Shown: piece after piece, positions 35,363 to 44,547 of the stretch
Layout of the letters: every line of letters starts with the position of its first letter
Position numbering within the stretch: position 1 is the stretch's first letter
Assembly (NCBI RefSeq): GCF_000247605.1
Contig: NC_016894.1
Coordinates: 1,426,001-1,490,000 of the forward strand
Origin: Acetobacterium woodii DSM 1030
GTDB taxonomy: Bacteria > Bacillota > Clostridia > Eubacteriales > Eubacteriaceae
Reading direction: 5' to 3'
Length of the DNA: 64,000 nucleotides
Position numbers and translations under genes: made by a program
Notes under the pieces: model-generated
Database searches by the model: none
What the model saw: the letters and a program-made list of their open reading frames with translations, nothing else
What the model was told of the DNA's origin: nothing

Positions 35363-35400
35363 GCGTGACAAAGGCTTGAAATGAATGAGGTAAGCTGGTT

Positions 35401-36390
35401 ATGTTATTTTATTACAGTGAATCAACAGATCCATATTATAATCTCGCATTAGAAGAATACATCTTTTCTAATATTGAATTGGAAGAATCCTTTTTTATGC
35501 TCTGGCGGAATGATAATGCCGTTGTAATTGGACGAAACCAAAACGCGATCAGAGAAATCAATTTGGACTTTGTCAGAAAAATGAATACCAAAGTAATACG
35601 GCGTAATACCGGTGGCGGAGCGGTTTATCATGATTTGGGAAATTTAAATTATTCATTTATCCAAAATTGTGAAAATGGTCGAAAGATTGATTTTTCGCAA
35701 TTTGCCGTTCCGATCATTGAAACGCTTGATCAGTTAGGAATCAAGGCTGAATGTAATAATCGAAACGATTTGGTCATTGATGGACGCAAATTTTCCGGTA
35801 CCGCTCAAATGATGAAAAATGGGAAGGCATTGCATCATGGAACTTTATTATACAATTCGAATTTGGATTTTCTGCGACAATCTTTATCAGAAAAAGCCGA
35901 TAAGATTGAAAGTAAAGGGGTTAAATCAGTGCGCAGTCACATTACGAATATCGTTGAACATATGTCTAACCCAATTTCCATCAAACAGTTTAGTAACTGT
36001 TTAATGGCCAGTATTACAAAAAAAAATAATTCCTATCCGTTATCTTTGAACAATAAAGATTTTAAAGTGATTCAACAACTTCAGGAAACAAAGTATTCGA
36101 CATGGGAATGGAATTATGGTAAATCACCCCGATATGAAATGCTGAAAACCCGGAATTTTCGCTGCGGAGAGCTGACAATCGCAATGAATGTTTTACAGCA
36201 GGGAATCATCGATTTTATTTCTATTACCGGTGAATTTTCAGGGAATCAGGACATTCATCAATTGGAGAAACTGCTAAAAGGAAAGATATTAAAGGAATCG
36301 AAATTATTGGAAGTACTTAGTTATTGCAACGTAAACGACTTCATTTCGGGCATAACGGCTGAAGAATTTACAAATATCTTGGTGTTTTAA
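35401..36390 (+). CDS. lplA: Lipoate-protein ligase
   Basis: A 329-residue LplA-family ligase: RRNTGGGAVYHDLGNLNYSF and DLVIDGRKFSGTAQ are the lipoate/ATP-binding segments, and the C-terminal third is the accessory domain found in LplA. It activates lipoate with ATP and attaches it to E2 lysines. Its place directly after acoL indicates it serves this complex, and that the cell salvages lipoate instead of relying only on synthesis. GAGGTAAG precedes the ATG. Confidence 0.92.
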   Translation: MLFYYSESTDPYYNLALEEYIFSNIELEESFFMLWRNDNAVVIGRNQNAIREINLDFVRKMNTKVIRRNTGGGAVYHDLGNLNYSFIQNCENGRKIDFSQFAVPIIETLDQLGIKAECNNRNDLVIDGRKFSGTAQMMKNGKALHHGTLLYNSNLDFLRQSLSEKADKIESKGVKSVRSHITNIVEHMSNPISIKQFSNCLMASITKKNNSYPLSLNNKDFKVIQQLQETKYSTWEWNYGKSPRYEMLKTRNFRCGELTIAMNVLQQGIIDFISITGEFSGNQDIHQLEKLLKGKILKESKLLEVLSYCNVNDFISGITAEEFTNILVF

Positions 36391-36653
36391 ATAGTTTAAA
36401 ATAGTCATTATCACTCAATTTAGATTATCAATTTAAAAGAATTGAATAGATGGAAATTTATACAATTTTGTTATAACGAAAATTCACATCGGTCAAAAAA
36501 ATCAAGAGCCAATGGTGTATAGTATAAAAAACATAAATCGTAAAATAAAAAAACTGATTTTTATACAAAAGAAAACGTTTAATAAAGCAAATTTAATTGA
36601 AAAAAGATGCATTCCAAATGTATTTTTTAATAAAAAAAAGGTGGTAAGAACGG

Positions 36654-38159
36654 ATGAAGGAGTATATTTTAAGTATTGATCAGGGGACGACCAGTATTCG
36701 AGCAATTTTCTTTAATCATGATGGTGACATCGTTGGCGTACATGCAAAAGAATTTAGTCAGTTTTATCCAGATTCAGGGTGGGTTGAACAGGACCCCATG
36801 GAAATGTGGTCAGTTACAGGTGAAGTTATTGAAAAAGCAATGGCTAAATCTAACATAAAAGAAGATGAGATCGTTGCAATTGGAATTACCAATCAACGCG
36901 AAACATCGATTGTTTGGGATAAAAATACAGGCGAACCGGTTTACAATGCTATTGTATGGCAGGACCGAAGAACCGCAGAATATTGTGATCAACTTAAAGC
37001 GGATGATCCGGAGATCGAAGCTGTGGTTAGAAACAAAACGGGATTGATGATTGACTCATATTTCTCAGGGACAAAAGTCAAATGGATACTCGACAACGTC
37101 GAAGGGGCAAGAGCAAAAGCCGAAAAAGGTGAACTCCTTTTTGGAAACGTTGACACCTGGATTATGTGGAAACTTACCGGTGGAAAAACGCATGCGACAG
37201 ACTATAGTAATGCATCTCGGACATTGATGTATAACATTCATGATTTGAAATGGGATGAAGAGTTATTAAAGGTTTTAAACGTCCCAGCAAGTATGTTACC
37301 AAAAGTCCAGGAAAGCAGCGGACAGTTTGGTGTCACAGCAAAGATATTTAAACGGGAAATTCCGATTACCGGTGATGCCGGCGATCAACAAGCCGCCACA
37401 TTTGGTCAATGCTGTTTTAAAAAAGGAATGGCTAAATTTACTTATGGGACAGCTGGCGTTATGACCGTCAATATTGGGGAAAAACCATTTTTGTCAAATA
37501 ACGGTTTAACAACAACGATTGGTTGGGGAATTAATGGTAAAGTTGAATATTTATTGGAAGCGGTTGCTTTTTCCGCCGGTTCAGCCATTCAATGGTTGCG
37601 TGATGAAATGGACATGCTTGATGAATCACCAGATTCAGAATATTTTGCTTTAAAAACAAAAAAAGAACGTAATTGTGGCGTGTATTTTGTTCCCGCATTT
37701 ACCGGTTTATGTGCACCTTATTGGAACTCTTATGCAAGAGCTGCTATTGTTGGGATTGAACGCGGGACAACTAAAAACAACATTATCAGAGCGGTGCTTG
37801 AGTCTTTGGGATATCAGACCCGCGATATGTTCGATGCGTTTTCAGAAGATTTAGGCGAAAGACTATCCATTCTCAAGGTTGATGGTGGAGCCTGTAATAA
37901 TAACTTGTTGATGCAATTCACTTCGGATATTGTCAATGTCGATATTGAAAGACCGGACAACACCGAAACAACAGCTGCCGGGGTCGCATATTTAGCAGGA
38001 CTAGCAGTTGGATTCTGGGAAAGTCAGGATGAAATAGTACAAAAAAGAACAGTCGATCAGGTATTCCATCCGCAAATGGATGAAGAACTGCGATCCGATT
38101 TGTATAATGGTTGGAAACGAGCCATTAATTGTAATTTAGAATGGGCAAATGATCGTTAG
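36654..38159 (+). CDS. glpK: Glycerol kinase, copy 1
   Basis: A 501-residue FGGY kinase with IDQGTTSIRAIFF at the N-terminus, QWLRDEMDML, GLCAPYWNSYARA and DGGACNNNLLMQF as in glycerol kinases. It phosphorylates glycerol to sn-glycerol 3-phosphate. It leads a plus-strand unit with GlpA, GlpB-like and DUF1667 genes. AAAAAAGGTGG supplies the ribosome binding site. An AAAACGTTTA segment 72 bp upstream is cre-like. No facilitator gene is seen. A paralogue of similar length is at 58407-59897. Confidence 0.95.
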   Translation: MKEYILSIDQGTTSIRAIFFNHDGDIVGVHAKEFSQFYPDSGWVEQDPMEMWSVTGEVIEKAMAKSNIKEDEIVAIGITNQRETSIVWDKNTGEPVYNAIVWQDRRTAEYCDQLKADDPEIEAVVRNKTGLMIDSYFSGTKVKWILDNVEGARAKAEKGELLFGNVDTWIMWKLTGGKTHATDYSNASRTLMYNIHDLKWDEELLKVLNVPASMLPKVQESSGQFGVTAKIFKREIPITGDAGDQQAATFGQCCFKKGMAKFTYGTAGVMTVNIGEKPFLSNNGLTTTIGWGINGKVEYLLEAVAFSAGSAIQWLRDEMDMLDESPDSEYFALKTKKERNCGVYFVPAFTGLCAPYWNSYARAAIVGIERGTTKNNIIRAVLESLGYQTRDMFDAFSEDLGERLSILKVDGGACNNNLLMQFTSDIVNVDIERPDNTETTAAGVAYLAGLAVGFWESQDEIVQKRTVDQVFHPQMDEELRSDLYNGWKRAINCNLEWANDR

Positions 38160-38187
38160 AGATAAATAAAAATATAACTTGAACTAT

Positions 38188-38226
38188 TGGGAGCGGCTTA
38201 TATGTGGCCGATATAAACGCTCCCAA
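38188..38226 (+). other. Strong hairpin between glpK and glpA (copy 1 operon)
   Basis: TTGGGAGCG pairs with CGCTCCCAA and, inside it, TTATAT pairs with ATATAA. No proper U-run follows. It lies between glpK and glpA and could set their expression ratio by processing or protection. Confidence 0.6.
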
Positions 38227-38259
38227 ATTAAAATTTTAAAAAGGTATGGAGGTGACACC

Positions 38260-39759
38260 ATGAAAACAGATGTTTTAATCATTGGTGGCGGTGTAATTGG
38301 TGCTTCTGTTGCTCATCAGCTTGCTAAGTATAATCTGGATATAATTTTGGTTGAAAAAGCGAACGATATCTGTATGGGGACGAGTAAAGCAAACTCAGCA
38401 ATGATTCATAGCGGTTTTAATATTGATGGTGGCACATTAAAAGGCCAGTTAGTATTAAAAGCAAATAAAGTGATTAAGCAATTATGCCAGGATTTAAACG
38501 TCGGTTTAGTTAAACCACTGGGTTCGATAACTGTTGGATTTGAAGAAAAAGACTTGGAAAAAATGAAAAAAACCATGGAAAATGGGATCAAAAATGGTAT
38601 TCAGGGGATGAAACTACTCAATCAGAAAGAATTGCATGAGATGGAACCCCACTTAAATCCAGATTCAAAATATGGTTTATTCGAGCCGGAAACCGGGATT
38701 ATTAATCCCTTTGAATATACCGTGGCGCTTGCCGAAAACGCTGTTATTAATGGCGTAAAAGTCTTGTTGGATACGGAAGTTCTGGATATTATGATTGAAA
38801 ATAAAACTGTAAAAGGTGTTAAAACAAATAAAGGTGATATCGAAACAAAAGTGATTATTAATGCCGCCGGATTATATGCAGATAAAATAGCGGCAATGGT
38901 CGAAAACATTGATTTCGAAATCAAACCCCGAAAAGGGCAATATTTTTTATATGACAAAAAATGGCGTGATATCTTAACCTATACGATTTATTCAGCACCA
39001 ACAAAAGTTTCTAAAGGGATGATCGTCGTACCGACCATCGACGGCAATATATTAGCGGGATCAAATGCCGAAGCCGTTGACGATAAAACTGATTTAAAAA
39101 CAACCACACAAGCATTGGATCAGATCTACACCAGTACAATCTCGCATCTGTTTCCGGAACTGCCCAGAATGGGGGATGTGATTACGACATTCACCGGACT
39201 GAGAGCCTCAAGTACCAATGAAGATTTTATCATTGAACCGGCAAAAACAGTGAAAGGTTTTATCAATGTAGCGGGAATCCAGTCGCCGGGATTAACCTCG
39301 GCACCGGCCATTGCTGAAATGGTTGAAGGTTTAGTGAGAGAACAAAATATGAATTTGGATTTTTCTGCAAAAGTAAATTATCAAAAAGGGCGAAAGCCAC
39401 CGATTATGCTTAAAGATTTATCCTATCAAGAAAGAACCGCCTTAATTGAAGAAAATCCGGATTATGGTGAAATTGTTTGTCGCTGTGAATCAATCAGCAA
39501 AGGCGAAATTATCGATGCTGTCCACCGACCGATTCCGGCGACGAATCTTGATGCCGTCAAACGACGCGTTAGAGCTGGCATGGGACGATGTCAGGGGGGC
39601 TTTTGTGGACCTAAGGTGGTGGCGATATTAAGTCAAGAACTTGTGATTTCACCACTTGAGGTGACTCAAAAAGGAAACAAATCGTTTGTTCTGACGGCTA
39701 AGAATAAAGAACTATCTTTAGATGAAGGAGATAGAAATTATGAAAAAATTAGCGTATGA
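38260..39759 (+). CDS. glpA: Glycerol-3-phosphate dehydrogenase GlpA-type FAD subunit, copy 1
   Basis: A 499-residue DAO-family flavoprotein. The FAD motif is IIGGGVIGASVAHQLA at the N-terminus. The C-terminal 90 residues are a Bfd-like [2Fe-2S] domain with CRCESISKGEI and GMGRCQGGFC. It oxidises glycerol 3-phosphate to DHAP. No membrane segment or amphipathic anchor is evident, and no glpC gene is present, so a soluble complex with the next two genes is likely. The ATG at 38260 follows GGAGGTGAC; longer starts cover the intergenic hairpin. Confidence 0.9.
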   Translation: MKTDVLIIGGGVIGASVAHQLAKYNLDIILVEKANDICMGTSKANSAMIHSGFNIDGGTLKGQLVLKANKVIKQLCQDLNVGLVKPLGSITVGFEEKDLEKMKKTMENGIKNGIQGMKLLNQKELHEMEPHLNPDSKYGLFEPETGIINPFEYTVALAENAVINGVKVLLDTEVLDIMIENKTVKGVKTNKGDIETKVIINAAGLYADKIAAMVENIDFEIKPRKGQYFLYDKKWRDILTYTIYSAPTKVSKGMIVVPTIDGNILAGSNAEAVDDKTDLKTTTQALDQIYTSTISHLFPELPRMGDVITTFTGLRASSTNEDFIIEPAKTVKGFINVAGIQSPGLTSAPAIAEMVEGLVREQNMNLDFSAKVNYQKGRKPPIMLKDLSYQERTALIEENPDYGEIVCRCESISKGEIIDAVHRPIPATNLDAVKRRVRAGMGRCQGGFCGPKVVAILSQELVISPLEVTQKGNKSFVLTAKNKELSLDEGDRNYEKISV

Positions 39760-41014
39760 CTTAGTCATTATTGGGGGCGGTCCGGCAGGTCTTGCCGCCG
39801 CCTTGGAAGCGAAAAAAAATGGGGTGCAAAAGATTCTGATTTGTGAACGGGCACCTTATTTAGGCGGGATTCTCAATCAATGTATTCATAATGGCTTTGG
39901 CCTGCAATATTTTAAGGAGGAGCTGACCGGACCCGAATATGCAAGCCGTTTTATTGAAGACGTAGAAAATTCTGACATCGATGTGAAACTCGAAACAATG
40001 GTCATGGAAATTCTTGAAGATAAAAAAGTAATTGCAGTGAATCGAAAAGATGGCATGGTTCAGATTGATACGAAGGCATTGATTCTGGCAATGGGATGTC
40101 GTGAACGAACTCGGGGCGCAATTACCATACCAGGGAGCCGTCCGTCCGGAATTATGACTGCCGGCACAGCGCAAAGTTATGTTAATCTGGAAGGTTACAT
40201 TCCCGGCAAAGAAGTGGTTATTCTCGGTTCTGGGGACATCGGTCTGATTATGGCAAGGCGATTAACACTTGAAGGCGTTAATGTAAAAGGGGTTATCGAA
40301 TTGATGCCTTATTCGACCGGACTAATACGAAACAAGGTACAATGCCTTGACGATTTTGACATTCCCTTGTTATTGAGTCATTCCATCATTGAAGTGCATG
40401 GAAAAGAAAGACTGCAAGGGGTCACGATTGCAGAAGTTGATAAAAATCTTAAACCGATCGAAGGCACTGAGCACTATGTGAGTTGCGATACCTTGCTGCT
40501 ATCCGTTGGCTTAATTCCCGAAAATGAGTTGTCCAATAATTTAGGATGTGAAATGGATAAGGTGACCAGAGGTCCGGTTGTAAATGAAAAACGGATTACA
40601 AATATACCTTGGGTATTTGCCTGTGGAAATGTTCTTCACGTTCACGATTTAGTTGATAATGTAACCCAGGAGGCTGAAATTGCCGGCAAAGCAGCAGCTG
40701 ATTTTATCAATAATAAAATGAATAAAGAAGAAAAGGATGTTATCATCACGCATGATAATAATATTGGGTACATTGTCCCTCAGCATATTGATGCGTTAAA
40801 TAATACGGAACAAATGATTAAGTTTTTTCTGCGGGTGAAAAATCCGGATGAGAATGTTCGCTTAATCGTTAAAGATAATTTTGATAAAACATTGCTAAAT
40901 TTTAAAAAATCAATCGTCGAGCCGGGCACCATGGTGACATTCAATTTACCAAGAGAGTTTGTGACGAAGGATACTTCATCAATTGATATCACAATTTCTA
41001 AGGAACAAGCCTAA
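39740..41014 (+). CDS. GlpB-like FAD/NAD-dependent oxidoreductase, copy 1
   Basis: A 424-residue two-nucleotide-site flavoprotein: GGGPAGLAAALEAKKNG at the N-terminus for FAD, and VVILGSGDIGLIMARRL for NAD(P). It shows CRERTRGA and VFACGNVLHVHDLVD. It overlaps the GlpA-type gene by 20 bp; the start at 39740 follows GAAGGAG. Together with GlpA-type and DUF1667 proteins it probably passes electrons from glycerol 3-phosphate to a soluble acceptor such as NAD. The acceptor is not proven. Confidence 0.85.
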   Translation: MKKLAYDLVIIGGGPAGLAAALEAKKNGVQKILICERAPYLGGILNQCIHNGFGLQYFKEELTGPEYASRFIEDVENSDIDVKLETMVMEILEDKKVIAVNRKDGMVQIDTKALILAMGCRERTRGAITIPGSRPSGIMTAGTAQSYVNLEGYIPGKEVVILGSGDIGLIMARRLTLEGVNVKGVIELMPYSTGLIRNKVQCLDDFDIPLLLSHSIIEVHGKERLQGVTIAEVDKNLKPIEGTEHYVSCDTLLLSVGLIPENELSNNLGCEMDKVTRGPVVNEKRITNIPWVFACGNVLHVHDLVDNVTQEAEIAGKAAADFINNKMNKEEKDVIITHDNNIGYIVPQHIDALNNTEQMIKFFLRVKNPDENVRLIVKDNFDKTLLNFKKSIVEPGTMVTFNLPREFVTKDTSSIDITISKEQA

Positions 41015-41033
41015 TAAGATGGAGGTGAAAAGC

Positions 41034-41402
41034 ATGGAATCAAAGAAATTTATATGTATTGGATGTCCAAAAGGGTGTAGTCTGGAAGTACAGCATCATG
41101 AAAAAAAAATTCATGAAATCAGTGGCTACAATTGTAAAATAGGACTAAAATATGCTGAAACGGAATTTACAGAACCCAAAAGGACCATCACGACTACGGT
41201 CAAATTAAAATCAGGGCTCTTGCCTTTCGTACCGGTTAAAACAAGAGATCCGGTTAATAAAGAAAAGATGTTTGAAGTTATGAACGTGATTAGAAAATTG
41301 GAAATTGAATCACCGGTCAAGGTTGGCGATATCGTTGTATCAAATATTGCCGGAACAGGTGTTGATCTGGTCTGCACCCGAAATATCAAAAGGGTGTCAT
41401 AG
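41034..41402 (+). CDS. DUF1667 protein, copy 1
   Basis: A 122-residue protein with CIGCPKGCSLEV and a further Cys in GYNCKIGLKYA, a likely metal or cluster site, followed by VPVKTRDPVNKEKMFEVM typical of DUF1667. It always sits beside GlpA/GlpB-like pairs in anaerobic Firmicutes as far as I recall, so it is likely the third, small electron-transfer subunit. GGAGGTG precedes the ATG. Function not established. Confidence 0.85.
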   Translation: MESKKFICIGCPKGCSLEVQHHEKKIHEISGYNCKIGLKYAETEFTEPKRTITTTVKLKSGLLPFVPVKTRDPVNKEKMFEVMNVIRKLEIESPVKVGDIVVSNIAGTGVDLVCTRNIKRVS

Positions 41403-41745
41403 TAAAAAAGTGTGATCAGAAAAATGATGATATGCGTTTAAAAATGCTGGAATTTTTAATTGGCGTCTGATCAAAATAATAAAGTAGGATATTAAAAAAA
41501 CGCATTTCATTAGCAATGCGTTTTTTGAATTTATGCCTGAGCATGGGCCTAATCTATATGATAAAAGTTATCCTTTACAAATTGCTATCAGCTGGTCAGT
41601 AAGGTTGAAAACATAACCAGGTAAAATTGTAATAGGGTGATTTTGTATCAGCAGTACGTTTGAATCCAGCTAACAGATAAAAAATCGAACTAAAAATGTT
41701 ATGAAGTAGATTAATAATTAGCTTAGATTTTTTCAATAATCGTGC
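41403..41745. other. Gene-poor stretch between glp copy 1 and aldolase copy 2
   Basis: Apart from the terminator at 41495-41526 I see no gene, repeat or RNA motif here. The sequence is AT-rich up to the promoter/operator region at 41746-41797. A further 110 bp of apparently unstructured leader separates that from the aldolase start. Confidence 0.5.
41495..41526 (+). terminator. Terminator of the glp copy 1 operon
   Basis: AAAAAACGCATT and AATGCGTTTTTT form a perfect 12-bp stem with an 8-nt loop and terminal U-run. Confidence 0.88.
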
Positions 41746-41797
41746 TATAATAAATATAGAGTGATCATAACTGATCATAGTTGAATATGACCACTAT
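41746..41797 (+). promoter_or_regulatory. Candidate promoter and GntR operator of aldolase 2 operon
   Basis: TTAGAT (41723-41728) and TATAAT (41746-41751) are 17 bp apart. Two TGATCATA repeats (41762, 41772) and TATGACCAC (41786-41794) follow; the last is the reverse complement of the GTGGTCATA shared with the promoters at 25982 and 29299. Confidence 0.6.
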
Positions 41798-41907
41798 AAA
41801 ATGGAGATAATCAAGAAATTGCGAAGGCTAGAATGCTCGTTATTGACGCGGGTTAGTAAACTTGAATTCGCAGTTATTTAAGCGATTATTAAAGGGAGAT
41901 GATGATT

Positions 41908-42756
41908 ATGAGTTATGTTAATATGAGAGAAATTCTAGAAGATGCCAGGAAAAATCATTACGCAGTTGGAGCATTTAATATTGTCAATTATTTAACCGCA
42001 AAAGCAGCGGTTGAGGCAGCGGAAGAACTTGAGCAACCAATTATTCTGCAAACTTCGGTGAAAACAGTTAAAGCGTTTGGAATCACTGAAATGATGAGTT
42101 TTTTAAAACCAATTGCGAAACAGGCCAAAGTTGAAGTAGCCATTCATTTAGACCACTCAACCGATGTTGCCTTCACAAAAGCTTGTATCGATGGGGGATG
42201 GTCTTCGGTGATGTATGATGGTTCGCAGTTAGCGTTAAAAGATAATATAAAAAATACCAAAGAAATTGTCGCTTATGCAAAACCTCAACAAGTAACGGTA
42301 GAAGGTGAACTGGGTGCGATTGTCGGCGTTGAAGATGATATTTTTGTAAAAGAAGGAGCTGGTGCCCATGCGAAACCAAAGGATTGTCGGCGCTATTTAG
42401 ATGAAACCGGTATTCAGGCTTTTGCACCGGCAATTGGAACAGCCCATGGAGTGTATAAAGGTGAGATAAATATTGATTATGATCTTTTTGAAGAAATTAA
42501 TGGATTTTCAAAATGTCCGCTGGTTCTTCACGGGGGAACCGGATTAACTGATGAAATGTTTCACCGGCTGATTGGGCTTGGGGCGTCTAAAATCAATATT
42601 TCCACCGCCATCAAGATTGCCTATTGTCAGGGGATGGCGGCTTATCTAAAAACCCATCCGGAACAAAATGATCCTTTGAAGTTAGATGGATTTGTGAAAG
42701 CAGAAGTTAAAAAGGTGGTAACGGAACACATTCAATTTTTTAGTCAGATGAATTAG
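41908..42756 (+). CDS. fba: Class II fructose-bisphosphate/ketose-bisphosphate aldolase, copy 2
   Basis: A 282-residue zinc aldolase, paralogue of the gene at 29361. It has the same zinc histidines (HLDHSTD, GTAHGVYKG, LHGGTGL). Residues about 12-145 and the underlying DNA are almost identical to copy 1, whereas residues after about 145 differ at many positions. GGGAG precedes the ATG at 41908; an ATG at 41899 is too close. It leads a likely operon with PHP, HAD, DeoC-like and kinase genes, so it may act on a sugar bisphosphate from that pathway and not only on fructose 1,6-bisphosphate. Confidence 0.88.
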   Translation: MSYVNMREILEDARKNHYAVGAFNIVNYLTAKAAVEAAEELEQPIILQTSVKTVKAFGITEMMSFLKPIAKQAKVEVAIHLDHSTDVAFTKACIDGGWSSVMYDGSQLALKDNIKNTKEIVAYAKPQQVTVEGELGAIVGVEDDIFVKEGAGAHAKPKDCRRYLDETGIQAFAPAIGTAHGVYKGEINIDYDLFEEINGFSKCPLVLHGGTGLTDEMFHRLIGLGASKINISTAIKIAYCQGMAAYLKTHPEQNDPLKLDGFVKAEVKKVVTEHIQFFSQMN

Positions 42757-42766
42757 GAAGGAAGCA

Positions 42767-43708
42767 ATGATGAAACTACAAACGAATTATCCGGTTGATC
42801 TACACAGCCACACAACACGATCGGATGGTGGTGATACACCAACCGAATTTATCAACAATGCGGCTGCATTAGGAATGAAGGTCATTGCCATTACCGATCA
42901 TGATGTCATTCCGCCAGATCGCATTGAAGTCAATGGGGTGATGGTCGATCCTATTTTGTATGCTCAAAAAAAAGGGATGAAGCTGCTACCTGGGATTGAG
43001 TTTTCCTGTGAAACTCAGGTCGAAGATGTGCACATTGTGGTATTGGGGTGTGATTATTCCAATCCGGAAATTTTGAAAATAAATAGAAAAATAATCGAAA
43101 GTAAAATATATTCTTATCAAAAATTATTAGCTGTTTTAGCAGAGCAGGGGTACCCCATTACATGGGAGGAGGTACTTAATTATGATGATATTCCGAGAAA
43201 ACCCGAGGATGTCCAAAAGAAAATCATATTCAACCTTATGGCTGAAAAAGGATATGTAAAAACTTGGTCTGAGGCCAAATTACTGGTTCGAAACAATCCT
43301 GATTTTGCGGTGAAACGAGAAAAACCCGAGGGCATCGAGATCATAAATCTCGCTCATAAAAGTGGCGGCGTGGCCATCCTGGCGCATCCTTATTTGATTG
43401 ATGAGACCGTAAAAACCCGACTGGGAATGATGAGCCGGGCGGCGTTTATTGATATGCTTATCGATGGCGGTTTGGATGGGATTGAAGCATCCTATACTTA
43501 TGATAAAACAACTTATAATGGTAGTATGACTAAGGATGAGATCATTCAAAAAGTGAAAAACGATTATTCGGATAAAGTGAAGATTATTTCCGGGGGATCT
43601 GATTATCATGCCGATTATAAAAAGACCGATAAAAAAGTGAGAAGTATCGGCGAGTGTGGTGTTACACTGGAGTATTTTGAAAATAATGAAGTATTGATGA
43701 ATCTTTAA
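42767..43708 (+). CDS. PHP-domain phosphoesterase
   Basis: A 313-residue protein of the polymerase-and-histidinol-phosphatase superfamily. Metal motifs: DLHSHTTRSDGG (residues about 11-22), ITDHDV, GIEFSCE, LAHPYLI and a late SDYHAD. It resembles YciV/RNase AM-type and other small-molecule PHP phosphoesterases. It is larger than the usual 280 residues because of a helical insertion near 85-150. It lies 10 bp after aldolase 2. A role removing phosphate from a pathway intermediate is inference. Confidence 0.8.
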   Translation: MMKLQTNYPVDLHSHTTRSDGGDTPTEFINNAAALGMKVIAITDHDVIPPDRIEVNGVMVDPILYAQKKGMKLLPGIEFSCETQVEDVHIVVLGCDYSNPEILKINRKIIESKIYSYQKLLAVLAEQGYPITWEEVLNYDDIPRKPEDVQKKIIFNLMAEKGYVKTWSEAKLLVRNNPDFAVKREKPEGIEIINLAHKSGGVAILAHPYLIDETVKTRLGMMSRAAFIDMLIDGGLDGIEASYTYDKTTYNGSMTKDEIIQKVKNDYSDKVKIISGGSDYHADYKKTDKKVRSIGECGVTLEYFENNEVLMNL

Positions 43709-43752
43709 TTAGATTTATCAATATCTATGTAAACGTTTAGGAGGAAACGTAC

Positions 43753-44427
43753 ATGATTATAAAAAACAAAGAATCCCAGTTTTATCAGTACATTATTTTT
43801 GATTTGGATGGAACTTTGGTGGATACTTGCCCGGATATCATTGAATCCGTGAAGTATCTTATCAACCGTTACGGATTTGACCAAAAAAGTGATACATTTA
43901 TTCGAAACTGTATTGGTGGCGGCGCCAGAAATGTGCTCCTAAAAGCGATCGGTGAAGAGCACGAAGCATTGATTGACAGAGAAATTTTGCCTTTATTTGT
44001 CGATCATTATACAGAAAACTGTGATAAAAAATCTTTTGCTTATTCCGGAGTAGTCGAGATATTGGAGTACTATAAGTTACAGGGGAAAGCGATGTCGGTG
44101 GCAACTTTTAAAATTCGAAGCGCTACGATCAAAATATTAAAAACCTTGGGTCTGTTTGATTATTTTGATATGCTCGTGACCGCCGATGATGTAAATAATC
44201 CCAAACCCCATCCTGATTGTATTAATGCGATTTTAGACTATTACCAATGTAAAAAATCTCAGGTCATTCTTATTGGTGATACAAAAACCGATTATTTGAC
44301 AGGAACGAATGCCGGCATTGATGTTTGCGGAGTGACATATGGATACGGGGATTCGGAAGTTTTAAACAAACTGAAACCGGCTTACGTGATTGATGAGATC
44401 GAAGAACTAAAAGAAGTTGTGTTATGA
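43753..44427 (+). CDS. HAD-superfamily phosphatase (phosphoglycolate phosphatase-like)
   Basis: A 224-residue HAD hydrolase with motif I FDLDGTLVDT, a motif II-like threonine (SVATFK), the motif III lysine near NPKPHPD and motif IV LIGDTKTD. It belongs to the Gph/PpaX-like group and removes phosphate from a small sugar or acid phosphate. TAGGAGG precedes the ATG; a cre-like TGTAAACGTTTA (43728-43739) overlaps that region. Neighbouring DeoC-like and kinase genes suggest a detoxifying or pathway role. Confidence 0.82.
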   Translation: MIIKNKESQFYQYIIFDLDGTLVDTCPDIIESVKYLINRYGFDQKSDTFIRNCIGGGARNVLLKAIGEEHEALIDREILPLFVDHYTENCDKKSFAYSGVVEILEYYKLQGKAMSVATFKIRSATIKILKTLGLFDYFDMLVTADDVNNPKPHPDCINAILDYYQCKKSQVILIGDTKTDYLTGTNAGIDVCGVTYGYGDSEVLNKLKPAYVIDEIEELKEVVL

Positions 44428-44547
44428 AAAATTAGGGAATTGTGAAATCAATAAAGCTAACCGTTTTTTTGTTTTCCGTTAAACAGACAGCAAATACGGA
44501 GGGCGTTTCACAATGACTAATTATAAAAAAAGAGGAGGCAATTTATT

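Noticed and set aside
41810-41880. Fifth MITE relic (ATTGCGAA near ATTCGCAG)
   Set aside because: Only short terminal resemblance and no internal match to the other copies.
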